8,030 nt of DNA from an uncultured Sutterellaceae bacterium (GTDB lineage: Bacteria > Pseudomonadota > Gammaproteobacteria > Burkholderiales > Burkholderiaceae_F), in contig CAMYAA010000027.1 in the NCBI GenBank assembly GCA_947253615.1, forward strand, positions 1 to 8,030, read 5' to 3'. The notes below the pieces were generated by a model. It worked only from the letters and a program-made list of their open reading frames with translations. It was not told where the DNA came from and ran no database searches. Below, piece after piece: positions 1 through 6,076 of the stretch (positions within the stretch are counted from its first letter, which is position 1; each line of letters begins with the position of its first letter). The translations under genes were made by a program, and so were the position numbers.

Positions 1-48
1 CGAGATCTAGTACGGTCTCGTGGGCTCGGAGATGTGTATAAGAGACAG
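1..48 (+). other. Residual Illumina Nextera i7 adapter (not genomic)
   Basis: Bases 1-6 (CGAGAT) match the 3' end of the Illumina P7 oligo. Bases 7-14 (CTAGTACG) occupy the i7 index slot and match, from memory, Nextera index N702. Bases 15-29 (GTCTCGTGGGCTCGG) are the Nextera read-2 linker. Bases 30-48 (AGATGTGTATAAGAGACAG) are the complete 19-base Tn5 mosaic end. The order is exactly that of a tagmentation library molecule, so this is untrimmed adapter at a contig end and not a natural Tn5 end. Genomic sequence begins at base 49. Confidence 0.97.
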
Positions 49-283
49 GTTATATTGTTGTAGATTTCTATTAATAAGAGATTAGTAGGTCTGTAATGAT
101 TGATTTTTCTTTGAGTGAGAAAGGTATTTAGTGGGTTTAAATTACTATTTTCTATAGCTTGTAGAATATTTGCTCATCAATGATTGGGTGGGAAGGGTCA
201 TCTTTGATGGATGTGATTGACTAATTTTTTTTGATTGATGGTGACTTTTTGAGCCTAAAACTTTCAATATTTCTTACGAAGGC

Positions 284-323
284 ATTGTTTACGATTGATA
301 AAACAATACAGCGAGTGCTGTGT
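284..323 (+). promoter_or_regulatory. Two adjacent small inverted repeats in the kinase leader
   Basis: ATTGTTT (284-290) and AAACAAT (301-307) form a perfect 7-base inverted repeat with a 10-base spacer, a layout typical of a dimeric repressor or activator site. Directly after it, ACAGC (308-312) and GCTGT (317-321) form a 5-bp hairpin with a GAGT loop, extendable by a U-G and an A-U pair to 306-323. Both lie 10-60 bases ahead of the kinase start. An operator or leader hairpin is plausible; AT-rich DNA makes chance repeats common, so confidence is low. Confidence 0.3.
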
Positions 324-333
324 CATCTTGCAT

Positions 334-340
334 AAGGAGA
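334..340 (+). promoter_or_regulatory. Ribosome binding site fixing the carbamate kinase start
   Basis: AAGGAGA lies 5 bases before the ATG at 346. The reading frame stays open upstream to a TTG at 295, but that start has no Shine-Dalgarno site and would add 17 residues that do not look like the family. The N-terminus MKIVVTLGGNALL from the ATG at 346 is the normal carbamate kinase beginning. Confidence 0.85.
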
Positions 341-345
341 GTTTT

Positions 346-1278
346 ATGAAGATCGTCGTTACCTTAGGGGGCAATGCGCTCTTACGTCGTGGTGAAGTGA
401 TGAGCGCTCAGACGCAACAAAAGAATGTGCGTTTAGCTTGTCAGGCTTTAAAGCAAGTCGCCAAAGAGCATGATTTAGTTTTAGGCCATGGTAATGGGCC
501 GCAAGTGGGCTTGATTGCTTTGCAAAATGAAGCCTATAACGACAAAGTGCCGGCTTATCCCTTTGATATTTTGGGCGCAGAAAGCCAGGCGATGGTTGGC
601 TATTTGTTTATGCAAGAAATGCGTAACGCCTTGGGTGGTAGCTCTGTGGCCGTGATGCTTACGCAATCCGTGGTGAGCGAAGAAGATCCCGCTTTTAAGA
701 ATCCGACGAAGTTTATTGGTCCAGTTTATGACGAAGCGACTGCTAAGGCCTTGGCCCAAGAAAAGGGTTGGGTGGTAAAGGCTGATGGTCAGTACTTCCG
801 TCGCGTGGTGCCGAGCCCGCGTCCGCAACGTATTGTTGAAATGGATGCGATTAAGGCATTGGTCAACAGCGGTATTACCGTGATCGCTGGTGGCGGCGGA
901 GGCGTTCCGGTCTTGGAAAAGAATGGTCAGTTAACGGGCGTTGAAGCGGTGATTGACAAAGACTACGCGTGCAGCTTGTTAGCCAAGGAATTGGGCGCTG
1001 ACATGTTAGTGATCGCCACGGACGTCCCTGGGGTCTTTGTGAACTGGGGTACGCCTGAACAGAAGCGTATTAAGGCGGCTAGCCCAGAACACCTTCGTCA
1101 GATGGGCTTCGCGGCGGGTTCGATGGGGCCGAAGATTCAGGCTGCGTGCGAATTCGTTGAGTCTGGTAAGGGCAATGCCGCGATCGGCGCTTTGGAAGAC
1201 ATCGAAGCGATCGTTAAGGGCCAAAACGGGACCTTAATTTCGGCCAATGTCAAAGAAATTGAATACTACGAAGCATAA
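346..1278 (+). CDS. arcC: Carbamate kinase (YbcF/AllK type)
   Basis: This 310-residue cytoplasmic enzyme should catalyse the reversible reaction carbamoyl phosphate + ADP to ATP + carbamate, the latter decaying to CO2 and ammonia. Length is standard for the amino acid kinase family. Visible motifs are GGNALL near the N-terminus (phosphate binding), GHGNGPQVG at about residue 47, DILGAESQAMVGY at about 75, the glycine run GGGGGVPV at about 185, VIDKDYACSLLA at about 207 (nucleotide site), and AGSMGPKIQA near 260. As I recall it, E. coli YbcF shares the stretches FIGPVY, RRVV-P and NWGTP-Q, so this is closer to the allantoin-linked kinase than to arginine-deiminase ArcC. It is followed by its own terminator, so it is a separate transcript from the FdrA operon downstream, but it almost certainly uses that operon's carbamoyl phosphate. 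No arginine deiminase or ornithine carbamoyltransferase gene is present. Confidence 0.95.
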   Translation: MKIVVTLGGNALLRRGEVMSAQTQQKNVRLACQALKQVAKEHDLVLGHGNGPQVGLIALQNEAYNDKVPAYPFDILGAESQAMVGYLFMQEMRNALGGSSVAVMLTQSVVSEEDPAFKNPTKFIGPVYDEATAKALAQEKGWVVKADGQYFRRVVPSPRPQRIVEMDAIKALVNSGITVIAGGGGGVPVLEKNGQLTGVEAVIDKDYACSLLAKELGADMLVIATDVPGVFVNWGTPEQKRIKAASPEHLRQMGFAAGSMGPKIQAACEFVESGKGNAAIGALEDIEAIVKGQNGTLISANVKEIEYYEA

Positions 1279-1306
1279 GATCACGAAGTAGCGACGTGAG
1301 TGTCTG

Positions 1307-1334
1307 AAGGGCGGGGTAAAACTCGCCCTTTTTT
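1307..1334 (+). terminator. Rho-independent terminator after the carbamate kinase
   Basis: AAGGGCG (1307-1313) pairs with CGCCCTT (1324-1330) around a 10-base loop, and six T residues run from 1329 to 1334. It lies 28 bases after the stop codon and separates the kinase transcript from the operon that starts at 1728. Confidence 0.85.
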
Positions 1335-1484
1335 ACACCCTTTTCCTTAGATACAGAGGGAAGAAGGGTGAGTATGATAGTCATCACATTTAGCGATATC
1401 TCGATAGGGCGAAGGGGAGTTTCCGAGATTTTCAAAAAAACTTGAAAACGCTCATTGGATTCTAATAACAACTTTCAAAAGCCA

Positions 1485-1562
1485 CGCCTAGGTATGCGAT
1501 TAGGATATTAGTAGGTATAGTGGACTCGTGGGTGCCTAGGTGAGGATAGAGAAAAGCCTAGA
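1485..1562 (+). repeat. GCCTAG repeats able to form a long stem
   Basis: GCCTAGGT occurs at 1486-1493 and again at 1534-1541, and GCCTAGA at 1556-1562. CCTAGG is self-complementary, so the first two copies can pair: 1485-1495 with 1532-1542 gives 11 consecutive pairs including three G-U wobbles, enclosing about 36 bases. This could be repeated sites for a regulator or part of a folded RNA leader. I could not match it to a riboswitch class I know. Confidence 0.3.
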
Positions 1563-1625
1563 GCAGACTAAGATTGGGGTCTCGTTTTAATGAATAAATC
1601 ATTGCGACGAAAAAAAGGAAGGGGC

Positions 1626-1649
1626 GAAGTAATCGACGGTGATTACTTC
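1626..1649 (+). promoter_or_regulatory. Perfect 9-bp inverted repeat in the operon leader
   Basis: GAAGTAATC (1626-1634) and GATTACTTC (1641-1649) are exact reverse complements around GACGGT. In RNA a G-U pair would close the stem over an ACGG tetraloop, giving 10 pairs. No T run follows, so it is not an ordinary terminator. It sits about 80 bases before the transporter ATG, which fits an operator for a dimeric regulator or a structured 5' leader. Confidence 0.5.
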
Positions 1650-1727
1650 TTGGTTGAAATGAACGTACTGAGTCCGTGCACCTATTTGAGATTAACCACT
1701 AAAAGATCATCTCTAAAAAGGTAAATT

Positions 1728-2960
1728 ATGAACGCACTTATTAAAAAGTTTAAAGCGAGTGGTCCAGCGGCCATTATTACCAGTGCTTTTATTGGCCCAG
1801 GTACGATTATCGTTTCGACCAAGGTCGGTATTAGCTTTGGTTACAGTCTCTTATGGGCGACTGTCTTTGCTGTGATCGCTTTGATGTTCTTGATGGAAAT
1901 GGCTTCTCGTATTGCCATTGTGACCAAAAAGGACTTGATTGAATGTTCGATTAACGTTTTGCCCAACTTACTTTGGTGGAAACGTTTCATTCAGATTTTG
2001 ATGCTCTTAGCCGTCTTGACGATCTGTTTTGCATTCCAAGCGGGGAACTTAACCGGGGGCGCCTTAGGGCTTGCTACGGTTTTGGGTGTCAATAAAGAAA
2101 TTATCGTTGGTTTAATGACCATTGTCGTTTTAGCCGTCACGTTATTGGGCTCGACCAAGTCCTTAGAAACGATCATGAAGATGTTCGTTGGCGTGATGGG
2201 GATCATCTTTATTGTGACGATGATTTTCGTTAAGCCTGATGTGACCGAAATGGCTAAGGGTTTAATTCCTCAAATGCCTGAAGGCGGTTACGTTTTGACG
2301 TTAGCCTTGATTGGTACGACGTTGATTGGGATTAACTTGATTCTTCACTCCATCACCTCCAAGGGTCGTTGGTCCAAACCGGAAGAATTAAGTGAAGCGA
2401 AGTGGGACATTGGTATCAATATTCTTATCGGTGGTTTGATCACGCTCTCGTTAGTCGTGACGAGCGCGGCGGTGCTCCGCGGTGCGGTGCTCCATGGTCA
2501 TCCGGCGTTAGCTTTCACCCAAGCTCTTGAACCTGTGTTAGGTCGCTACGCTAGCACCTTAGGGAATTTAGGCTTGTTTGCTGCTGGTTTATCGTCCGCG
2601 ATCGCCATTCCGTTCACCTTAAAGAATATTACGACGAGTGTTTTTGGCTTTAACGACGGTGTTCATGGGAAGAAAGCTAACACCTTGGCGGTGATTGTGA
2701 TTCTCTTCGGCTCTGCCTTAGCAATGTTAGGTAAGAACCCCTTAGAAATCATTATTTTGGCCCAAGCGACGAGTGGTTTCTTCTTACCGTTTATCACGAT
2801 CTTGATTTTGATCGTCGGCAATAACAAGAAGCTCTTGGGTGAATACACGAATACGTGGTTCCAGAATGTTATCGGGATTATTGTGGTGGTCTTAACCTTC
2901 GTTCTCGGTGTTAATGGGATCTCCAAGGCTTTCCAAAGTTTCATTCACTTATTGGGGTAA
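1728..2960 (+). CDS. NRAMP-superfamily-like transporter lacking metal-binding motifs
   Basis: This is a 410-residue polytopic inner-membrane protein with about 11 hydrophobic segments, the NRAMP length and layout. The first segment reads SGPAAIITSAFIGPGTI; canonical NRAMP carriers have DPGN where this protein has GPGT (residues 23-26). In the sixth segment the usual MPH motif ahead of LHS is replaced by IGI within GTTLIGINLILHS (residues 196-208). The Asp, Asn and Met that coordinate Mn2+ or Fe2+ are therefore missing, so metal transport is unlikely. It is the first gene of a four-gene operon, 3 bases ahead of the DUF1116 gene, and most likely imports the amide or ureide the operon degrades. 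A precedent is B. subtilis YcsG, an NRAMP-like protein in the 5-oxoprolinase operon. Family placement is fairly firm; the substrate is inference. Confidence 0.75.
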   Translation: MNALIKKFKASGPAAIITSAFIGPGTIIVSTKVGISFGYSLLWATVFAVIALMFLMEMASRIAIVTKKDLIECSINVLPNLLWWKRFIQILMLLAVLTICFAFQAGNLTGGALGLATVLGVNKEIIVGLMTIVVLAVTLLGSTKSLETIMKMFVGVMGIIFIVTMIFVKPDVTEMAKGLIPQMPEGGYVLTLALIGTTLIGINLILHSITSKGRWSKPEELSEAKWDIGINILIGGLITLSLVVTSAAVLRGAVLHGHPALAFTQALEPVLGRYASTLGNLGLFAAGLSSAIAIPFTLKNITTSVFGFNDGVHGKKANTLAVIVILFGSALAMLGKNPLEIIILAQATSGFFLPFITILILIVGNNKKLLGEYTNTWFQNVIGIIVVVLTFVLGVNGISKAFQSFIHLLG

Positions 2961-2963
2961 TTT

Positions 2964-4199
2964 ATGTTAACGGCCAATAAAATCGCCATGGAACGCATGG
3001 CGAGTGCTGATCCAGTATTGGTAGATATTCAGTTAGCCAGGGATGTGATTCCTGGGCTCGAAAAGAATGTTTTAATGCATGCGGGTCCTCCCATTGCTTT
3101 TGAAAAGATGTGTCCTCCGATGCAAGGTGCGGTCTATTGCGCTTTGATTAACGAAGGGTTTGCTAGCACCTTGGAAGAAGCTAAAGCGGTGGCCGTGAGT
3201 GGTGAAGTAAAGTATTCGCCTTGCCATCATTACGGGGTGGTTGGTCCTATGACGGGTTTGACCTCCTACAACATGCCGGTGTGGGTGATCGAAGACAAGA
3301 ACACCAAGCAGCGTGCTTTTGTTAACGTCAGTGAAGGTCAAGGTGTGGGGCTTCGCTTCGGTGAATTCAGTCAAAAGACCTTAGACAAGCTCAATTGGAT
3401 GAAAGACGTCTTCATGCCGATCTTCCAAAAGATCTTACGCGAAGATGGTCCGATTGATTTGGCGCCGATCATGGCTCAAGGTTTGGCCATGGGTGACGAA
3501 TTACATATGCGTAATATCGCCACGACGTCTTTGATCTTGAAGAAGTTCGCCTATTCCATCGGCAAGTATGCGGGTGAACATGCCGCTGACGTACTTCGCT
3601 TTATCTCGGTGGGTAACGATCAGTTCTTCCTGAACCTCGCCATGGGCGCGAATAAGTTGGCGGCCGATATGACTGACGGCGTGAAGGGTTCGACCATCGT
3701 GACGGCTATTGCTCGTAACGGGGTTGAAGTCGGTATTCGTATCAGTGGCTTAAAGGGTCAGTGGTTTACGGCACCTGCGCCGATGATTGATGGGCTTTAC
3801 TTCCCGGGCTTTACGGAAAAGGATGCCAACCCTGACTTGGGCGATAGCGCCATTATGGAAGTGGGTGGTTTTGGCGGTTGTGCCATGATTGCCTCGCCGG
3901 CCATCGTGAAGTTCTTGGGGCAAGACAGCGTTGATATTGCTCATAAGACCACGCATGACGCTTATAAGATTGCCTCGGGTACGAACGACAAGTACCAGAT
4001 TCCTATTTATGACTTTAAGGGAATTCCTTTGGCTTTAGACGCCATCAAGATTGTTGAAACGGGTTTAACGCCTGTTTTGAACACGGCTATTGCCTCCAAT
4101 AAGGCAGGCCAAGGGATGGTGGGGGCAGGTATGTCCCGCACGCCATTGAAGCCCTTTGAAGAAGCGCTTGAAGCGTTGGCTAAGGAGTTAGGAATTTAA
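2964..4199 (+). CDS. ylbE: DUF1116 protein, YlbE/AllG-like carbamoyltransferase subunit
   Basis: This 411-residue soluble protein matches the DUF1116 family in length (E. coli YlbE is about 419). Conserved-looking stretches are LMHAGPPI (37-44), the PPMQGAVYCALINEGFA region (51-67), SPCHHYGVVGPMTGLTS (85-101, with a His pair), NVSEGQGVGLRFGE (121-134), FISVGNDQFFLNLAMG (213-228), and IRISGLKGQWFTAPAP (258-273) followed by GGFGGC. In E. coli, YlbE has been renamed AllG and grouped with FdrA and YlbF as an oxamate carbamoyltransferase complex. Which subunit holds the active site is not something I can read here. The ATG at 2964 follows the transporter stop by 3 bases, with GGGG at 2954-2957 as a modest ribosome site. 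An in-frame ATG 8 codons later is a possible alternative start. The next gene starts one base after the stop. Confidence 0.88.
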   Translation: MLTANKIAMERMASADPVLVDIQLARDVIPGLEKNVLMHAGPPIAFEKMCPPMQGAVYCALINEGFASTLEEAKAVAVSGEVKYSPCHHYGVVGPMTGLTSYNMPVWVIEDKNTKQRAFVNVSEGQGVGLRFGEFSQKTLDKLNWMKDVFMPIFQKILREDGPIDLAPIMAQGLAMGDELHMRNIATTSLILKKFAYSIGKYAGEHAADVLRFISVGNDQFFLNLAMGANKLAADMTDGVKGSTIVTAIARNGVEVGIRISGLKGQWFTAPAPMIDGLYFPGFTEKDANPDLGDSAIMEVGGFGGCAMIASPAIVKFLGQDSVDIAHKTTHDAYKIASGTNDKYQIPIYDFKGIPLALDAIKIVETGLTPVLNTAIASNKAGQGMVGAGMSRTPLKPFEEALEALAKELGI

Positions 4200-4200
4200 T

Positions 4201-5709
4201 ATGCTCAAGAATATTGTCATTAGTAACCGTTATTTTGACTCCGCGACCTTGATGCTTTTAACGAACAAGGTCAAGAATCAATTAGGTTTGGCGACGGAAG
4301 AAATCGCCATCATGATGGCCACGGAAATGAACAAGCGCATCATGAACGATTCGGGTCTTTTGGCAGCGGCTGGTGAAGCCGCCAACCCGGGTGACGTTTT
4401 AATTGCGATTAAGACGGATTTGGATGACGCTGCGGTTTTGAAGTTGGTCGAAGACGTTTTGGCTCAAAAGGGTCAGAAGAAGGCCACGAAGGAAGAAGTG
4501 GTCTCTTCGGTCAATGAAGCCGTGGAACGCTATCCTGATTCGAACTTCACTGTGGTGAGCTTACCTGGCGTGTATGCTGCGCGTGAAGCTCGCAAGCTCT
4601 TAAATGCGAACAAGCATGTGTTGCTCTTCTCGGACAACATTAGCATTGAAGACGAAGTTGCTTTGAAAGACTTGGCCATTAGCAAGGATCTTTTGATGAT
4701 GGGGCCGGACTGCGGTACTGCCATTATTCATGGGGTTGGCTTAGGTTTTTCGAACAAGGTCAAGAAGGGTCGTATTGGGGTCGTAGCGGCCTCGGGTACG
4801 GGCTTACAAGAAGTGGTGAACTTGGTCTCTAACCACGGTTCTGGGATTTCCCATGCCTTTGGTACGGGTGGTCGTGACGTGAAAGATGTGGTCGGTGGTC
4901 GCATGATGCTCTACTGCTTGGATCTTTTAGTCAAGGACGACAATACGGACGTCATCGTGTTGGTTTCCAAGCCGCCTCAGGAAAAAGTGTTGGCCAAGCT
5001 TATTGCCCGTTTAGAAACGGTCAAGAAGCCAGTGGTTGCTTGCTTCTTAGGTGCCAAGAAGGAACTCTTTGAAGGGACGTCGATTCATTACGCCAAGACC
5101 CTCGAAGATGCTGCGCTCGAAGCGTTGAAGTTAGAAGGCAAGGTGGTTCCGAGTGAATTCCCAGTCAACGAATTAGCAGCTTCGCATGCGTTAAAGAACC
5201 CCGCGGGTGACGTTCGTGCCATCTACTGCGGCGGTACGTTAGCTTACGAAGCGTTATTGACCTTGGAAGAACATGGCTTAGAAGTTTATTCCAACTTAGC
5301 CAAGAAGCCTGAACACCAGTTAGGTGCGAAGGATAAGAGTCGCAAGAATGTCGTGTTGGATATGGGTGACGATGAATTCACGGTGGGCAAGCCCCATCCG
5401 ATGATTGATCCGTCGGGCCGTAGTGCACGTCTTCGTGAAGAAGCGAAAGATCCTGCGGTTTCGGTCATTATTGCTGACGTCGAATTGGGCTACGGCTCCA
5501 ACGATGAAGCAGCGGATCAGTTAGCGAGCGACTTTGCTTACATTCGTGAAACCCGTCCTGACATCGTTTGCATTGGGGTGATTTGCGGTAGTGAAGATGA
5601 CTACCAGGGTTACGCTCAAAAGAAGTCGATGTTAGAAGCCGCGGGCGCGATTGTGCCGCCCTCCAATGCGCAAGCATTGAAGTTGGCCTTGGCTTTTTTA
5701 AAGAAGTAA
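4201..5709 (+). CDS. fdrA: FdrA/AllF, succinyl-CoA synthetase-like acyl/carbamoyl transferase subunit
   Basis: This 502-residue cytoplasmic protein is FdrA-like and slightly shorter than E. coli FdrA (about 555). The middle resembles the alpha subunit of succinyl-CoA synthetase: MMGPDCGTAI (166-175), GVVAASGTGLQEVV (193-206) and AFGTGGRDVKDVVGG (219-233). The C-terminal half resembles the ligase beta-subunit carboxyl domain, with IYCGGTLAYEAL (341-352), DMGDDEFTVGKPHPMIDP (387-404) and ADVELGYGSN (425-434). Known FdrA proteins form the allantoin-linked oxamate carbamoyltransferase with DUF1116 partners, releasing carbamoyl phosphate. AAGGAG (4182-4187) and AGGA (4190-4193) precede the ATG, which lies one base after the previous stop, so translation is probably coupled. 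Lysine is almost always AAG, as in the neighbouring operon genes. Confidence 0.92.
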   Translation: MLKNIVISNRYFDSATLMLLTNKVKNQLGLATEEIAIMMATEMNKRIMNDSGLLAAAGEAANPGDVLIAIKTDLDDAAVLKLVEDVLAQKGQKKATKEEVVSSVNEAVERYPDSNFTVVSLPGVYAAREARKLLNANKHVLLFSDNISIEDEVALKDLAISKDLLMMGPDCGTAIIHGVGLGFSNKVKKGRIGVVAASGTGLQEVVNLVSNHGSGISHAFGTGGRDVKDVVGGRMMLYCLDLLVKDDNTDVIVLVSKPPQEKVLAKLIARLETVKKPVVACFLGAKKELFEGTSIHYAKTLEDAALEALKLEGKVVPSEFPVNELAASHALKNPAGDVRAIYCGGTLAYEALLTLEEHGLEVYSNLAKKPEHQLGAKDKSRKNVVLDMGDDEFTVGKPHPMIDPSGRSARLREEAKDPAVSVIIADVELGYGSNDEAADQLASDFAYIRETRPDIVCIGVICGSEDDYQGYAQKKSMLEAAGAIVPPSNAQALKLALAFLKK

Positions 5710-5718
5710 GGAGTTCTT

Positions 5719-5895
5719 ATGTCGATTTTAGATGTTGAAAAACTCGAAGTCCTCAATGTGGGTTTGGAAATCTTCGAAGAAGCTTTGAAAAAGCAGGATG
5801 TCGAAGTGATTCAAGTCCAGTGGAAGCCTGAAGCCGGCGGTAATGTTCGCTTATTAGAAATTATCGACGCGCTCAAGGAAAAGGACATTCACTAA
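5719..5895 (+). CDS. Small 'FdrA domain' protein, likely third subunit
   Basis: The 58-residue product begins MSILDVEKLEVLNVGLEIF and continues with an acidic helix, DVEVIQVQWKPEAGG (27-41) and a C-terminal helix. The pattern 'lNvGLe-F-EaL--Q-vEV--V-W-P-aGG' matches the short proteins annotated as FdrA domain protein beside FdrA/DUF1116 genes; some DUF1116 proteins carry a similar segment at their N-terminus. Here it would be a free-standing version. TAAGGAG overlaps the fdrA stop, 5 bases before the ATG, so it is clearly the last operon gene. The short length and lack of signal peptide or membrane segment fit a small cytoplasmic subunit. Its biochemical role is unknown; assembly with FdrA and the DUF1116 protein is inference from position and from the family. 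Confidence 0.82.
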   Translation: MSILDVEKLEVLNVGLEIFEEALKKQDVEVIQVQWKPEAGGNVRLLEIIDALKEKDIH

Positions 5896-5918
5896 GTAAA
5901 AGCTTCGGCTTTTCTTAG
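5892..5918 (+). terminator. UUCG hairpin overlapping the last stop codon of the operon
   Basis: AAAAGC (5898-5903) and GCTTTT (5908-5913) form a perfect stem with a TTCG tetraloop. CTAAG (5892-5896) and CTTAG (5914-5918) extend it past a single bulged T to 11 pairs. The stop codon at 5893-5895 lies inside the outer stem. No free T run follows, so it may be a weak first terminator or a 3'-end stabilising hairpin in front of the stronger terminator downstream. Confidence 0.55.
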
Positions 5919-5937
5919 CGAGACTGTTTGACGTTCG

Positions 5938-5985
5938 TGGGTTACTGTGAACTCTCTTTGGAGAGGGGGCAGTAGCCCATTTTTT
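5938..5985 (+). terminator. Strong Rho-independent terminator of the FdrA operon
   Basis: TGGGTTACTG (5938-5947) pairs with CAGTAGCCCA (5970-5979), ten pairs with one G-U. Inside it, CTCTC (5952-5956) and GAGAG (5961-5965) form a second stem. Six T residues follow at 5980-5985. It separates the metabolic operon from the next module. Confidence 0.9.
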
Positions 5986-5995
5986 GTCGGCAAAG

Positions 5996-6009
5996 TAGGG
6001 ATATTCCTA
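5996..6009 (+). promoter_or_regulatory. Imperfect palindrome ahead of the NADAR-DarT pair
   Basis: TAGGGATATTCCTA is palindromic at six of seven base pairs. It lies about 80 bases before the first gene of the toxin-antitoxin-like pair, in the short gap after the upstream terminator, where an autoregulatory operator and promoter would be expected. A weak -35-like TTGGGA follows at 6012-6017, with a TAATTT at 6033-6038 at a short 15-base spacing. This is positional inference only. Confidence 0.3.
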
Positions 6010-6051
6010 AGTTGGGATTAGAGAAATTCTGCTAATTTTGTAGAGGGTTAG

Positions 6052-6075
6052 ATGCTTGGCTCAGTAAAGATTTAG
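6052..6075 (+). CDS. Possible 7-codon leader ORF (MLGSVKI)
   Basis: An ATG at 6052 is preceded by AGAGGG (6042-6047) at good spacing and runs to a TAG at 6073-6075, one base before the ATG of the NADAR-like gene, which itself has only a weak AAAGA upstream. This is the arrangement of a translational-coupling leader. The ORF is tiny, so chance is a serious alternative. Confidence 0.2.
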   Translation: MLGSVKI

Positions 6076-6076
6076 C

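Larger units (their letters stand above)
49..345 (+). other. AT-rich gene-free leader upstream of the carbamate kinase gene
   Basis: I see no convincing coding sequence on either strand. The stretch is AT-rich. The hexamer GATTGA occurs four times on this strand (98-103, 215-220, 233-238, 293-298), with a near copy GATTGG at 182-187. Two similar blocks, beginning TTTGATGGATG near 203 and TTTGATTGATGG near 230, look like a degenerate direct repeat. It presumably holds the promoter and regulator sites of the kinase gene, but I find no -35/-10 pair with good spacing. The 5' side is cut by the adapter, so an upstream gene may have been lost. Confidence 0.5.
1335..1727 (+). other. Gene-free regulatory stretch ahead of the FdrA operon
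   Basis: About 390 bases carry no believable gene; the short minus-strand frame crossing 1250-1471 lacks family features and a ribosome site. It must contain the operon promoter. Candidates are weak: TTGAAA (1442-1447) with TAATAA (1463-1468) at a short 15-base spacing, and an isolated TATAGT at 1516-1521, five of six matches to a -10 box without a matching -35. The stretch also holds three GCCTAG repeats and a perfect hairpin (listed separately), so the long leader is probably regulated. The operon's first gene has AAAAAGG at 1715-1721, 6 bases before its ATG. Confidence 0.5.

Noticed and set aside
30..48. Tn5 mosaic end suggesting a natural transposon terminus
   Set aside because: It is directly preceded by the Nextera linker, an index-length octamer and the end of P7, so it is library adapter and not a mobile element.
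295..345. N-terminal extension of the carbamate kinase from a TTG at 295
   Set aside because: There is no ribosome site for it, the added residues do not resemble the family, and a good AAGGAGA precedes the ATG at 346.
346..1278. Arginine deiminase pathway kinase
   Set aside because: No arginine deiminase, ornithine carbamoyltransferase or arginine antiporter gene is in the window, while FdrA and DUF1116 genes follow, and the sequence looks closer to YbcF.
1250..1471. Minus-strand 73-residue frame between the kinase and the transporter
   Set aside because: It runs through the terminator hairpin and the end of the kinase gene, has no recognisable motif and no clear ribosome site.
1521..1535. 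Sigma-54 promoter (GG and GC at 10-base separation)
   Set aside because: Only the GG and TGC cores fit; the CAC after TGG and the T tract before GC are missing, so the match is too weak.
1589..1649. Guanidine-II (mini-ykkC) riboswitch
   Set aside because: Only one hairpin has an ACGR loop; the ACGA at 1607-1610 is not flanked by complementary arms, and the AATGA/TCATT hairpin at 1589-1603 has an ATAAA loop. The two-hairpin pattern is therefore not met.
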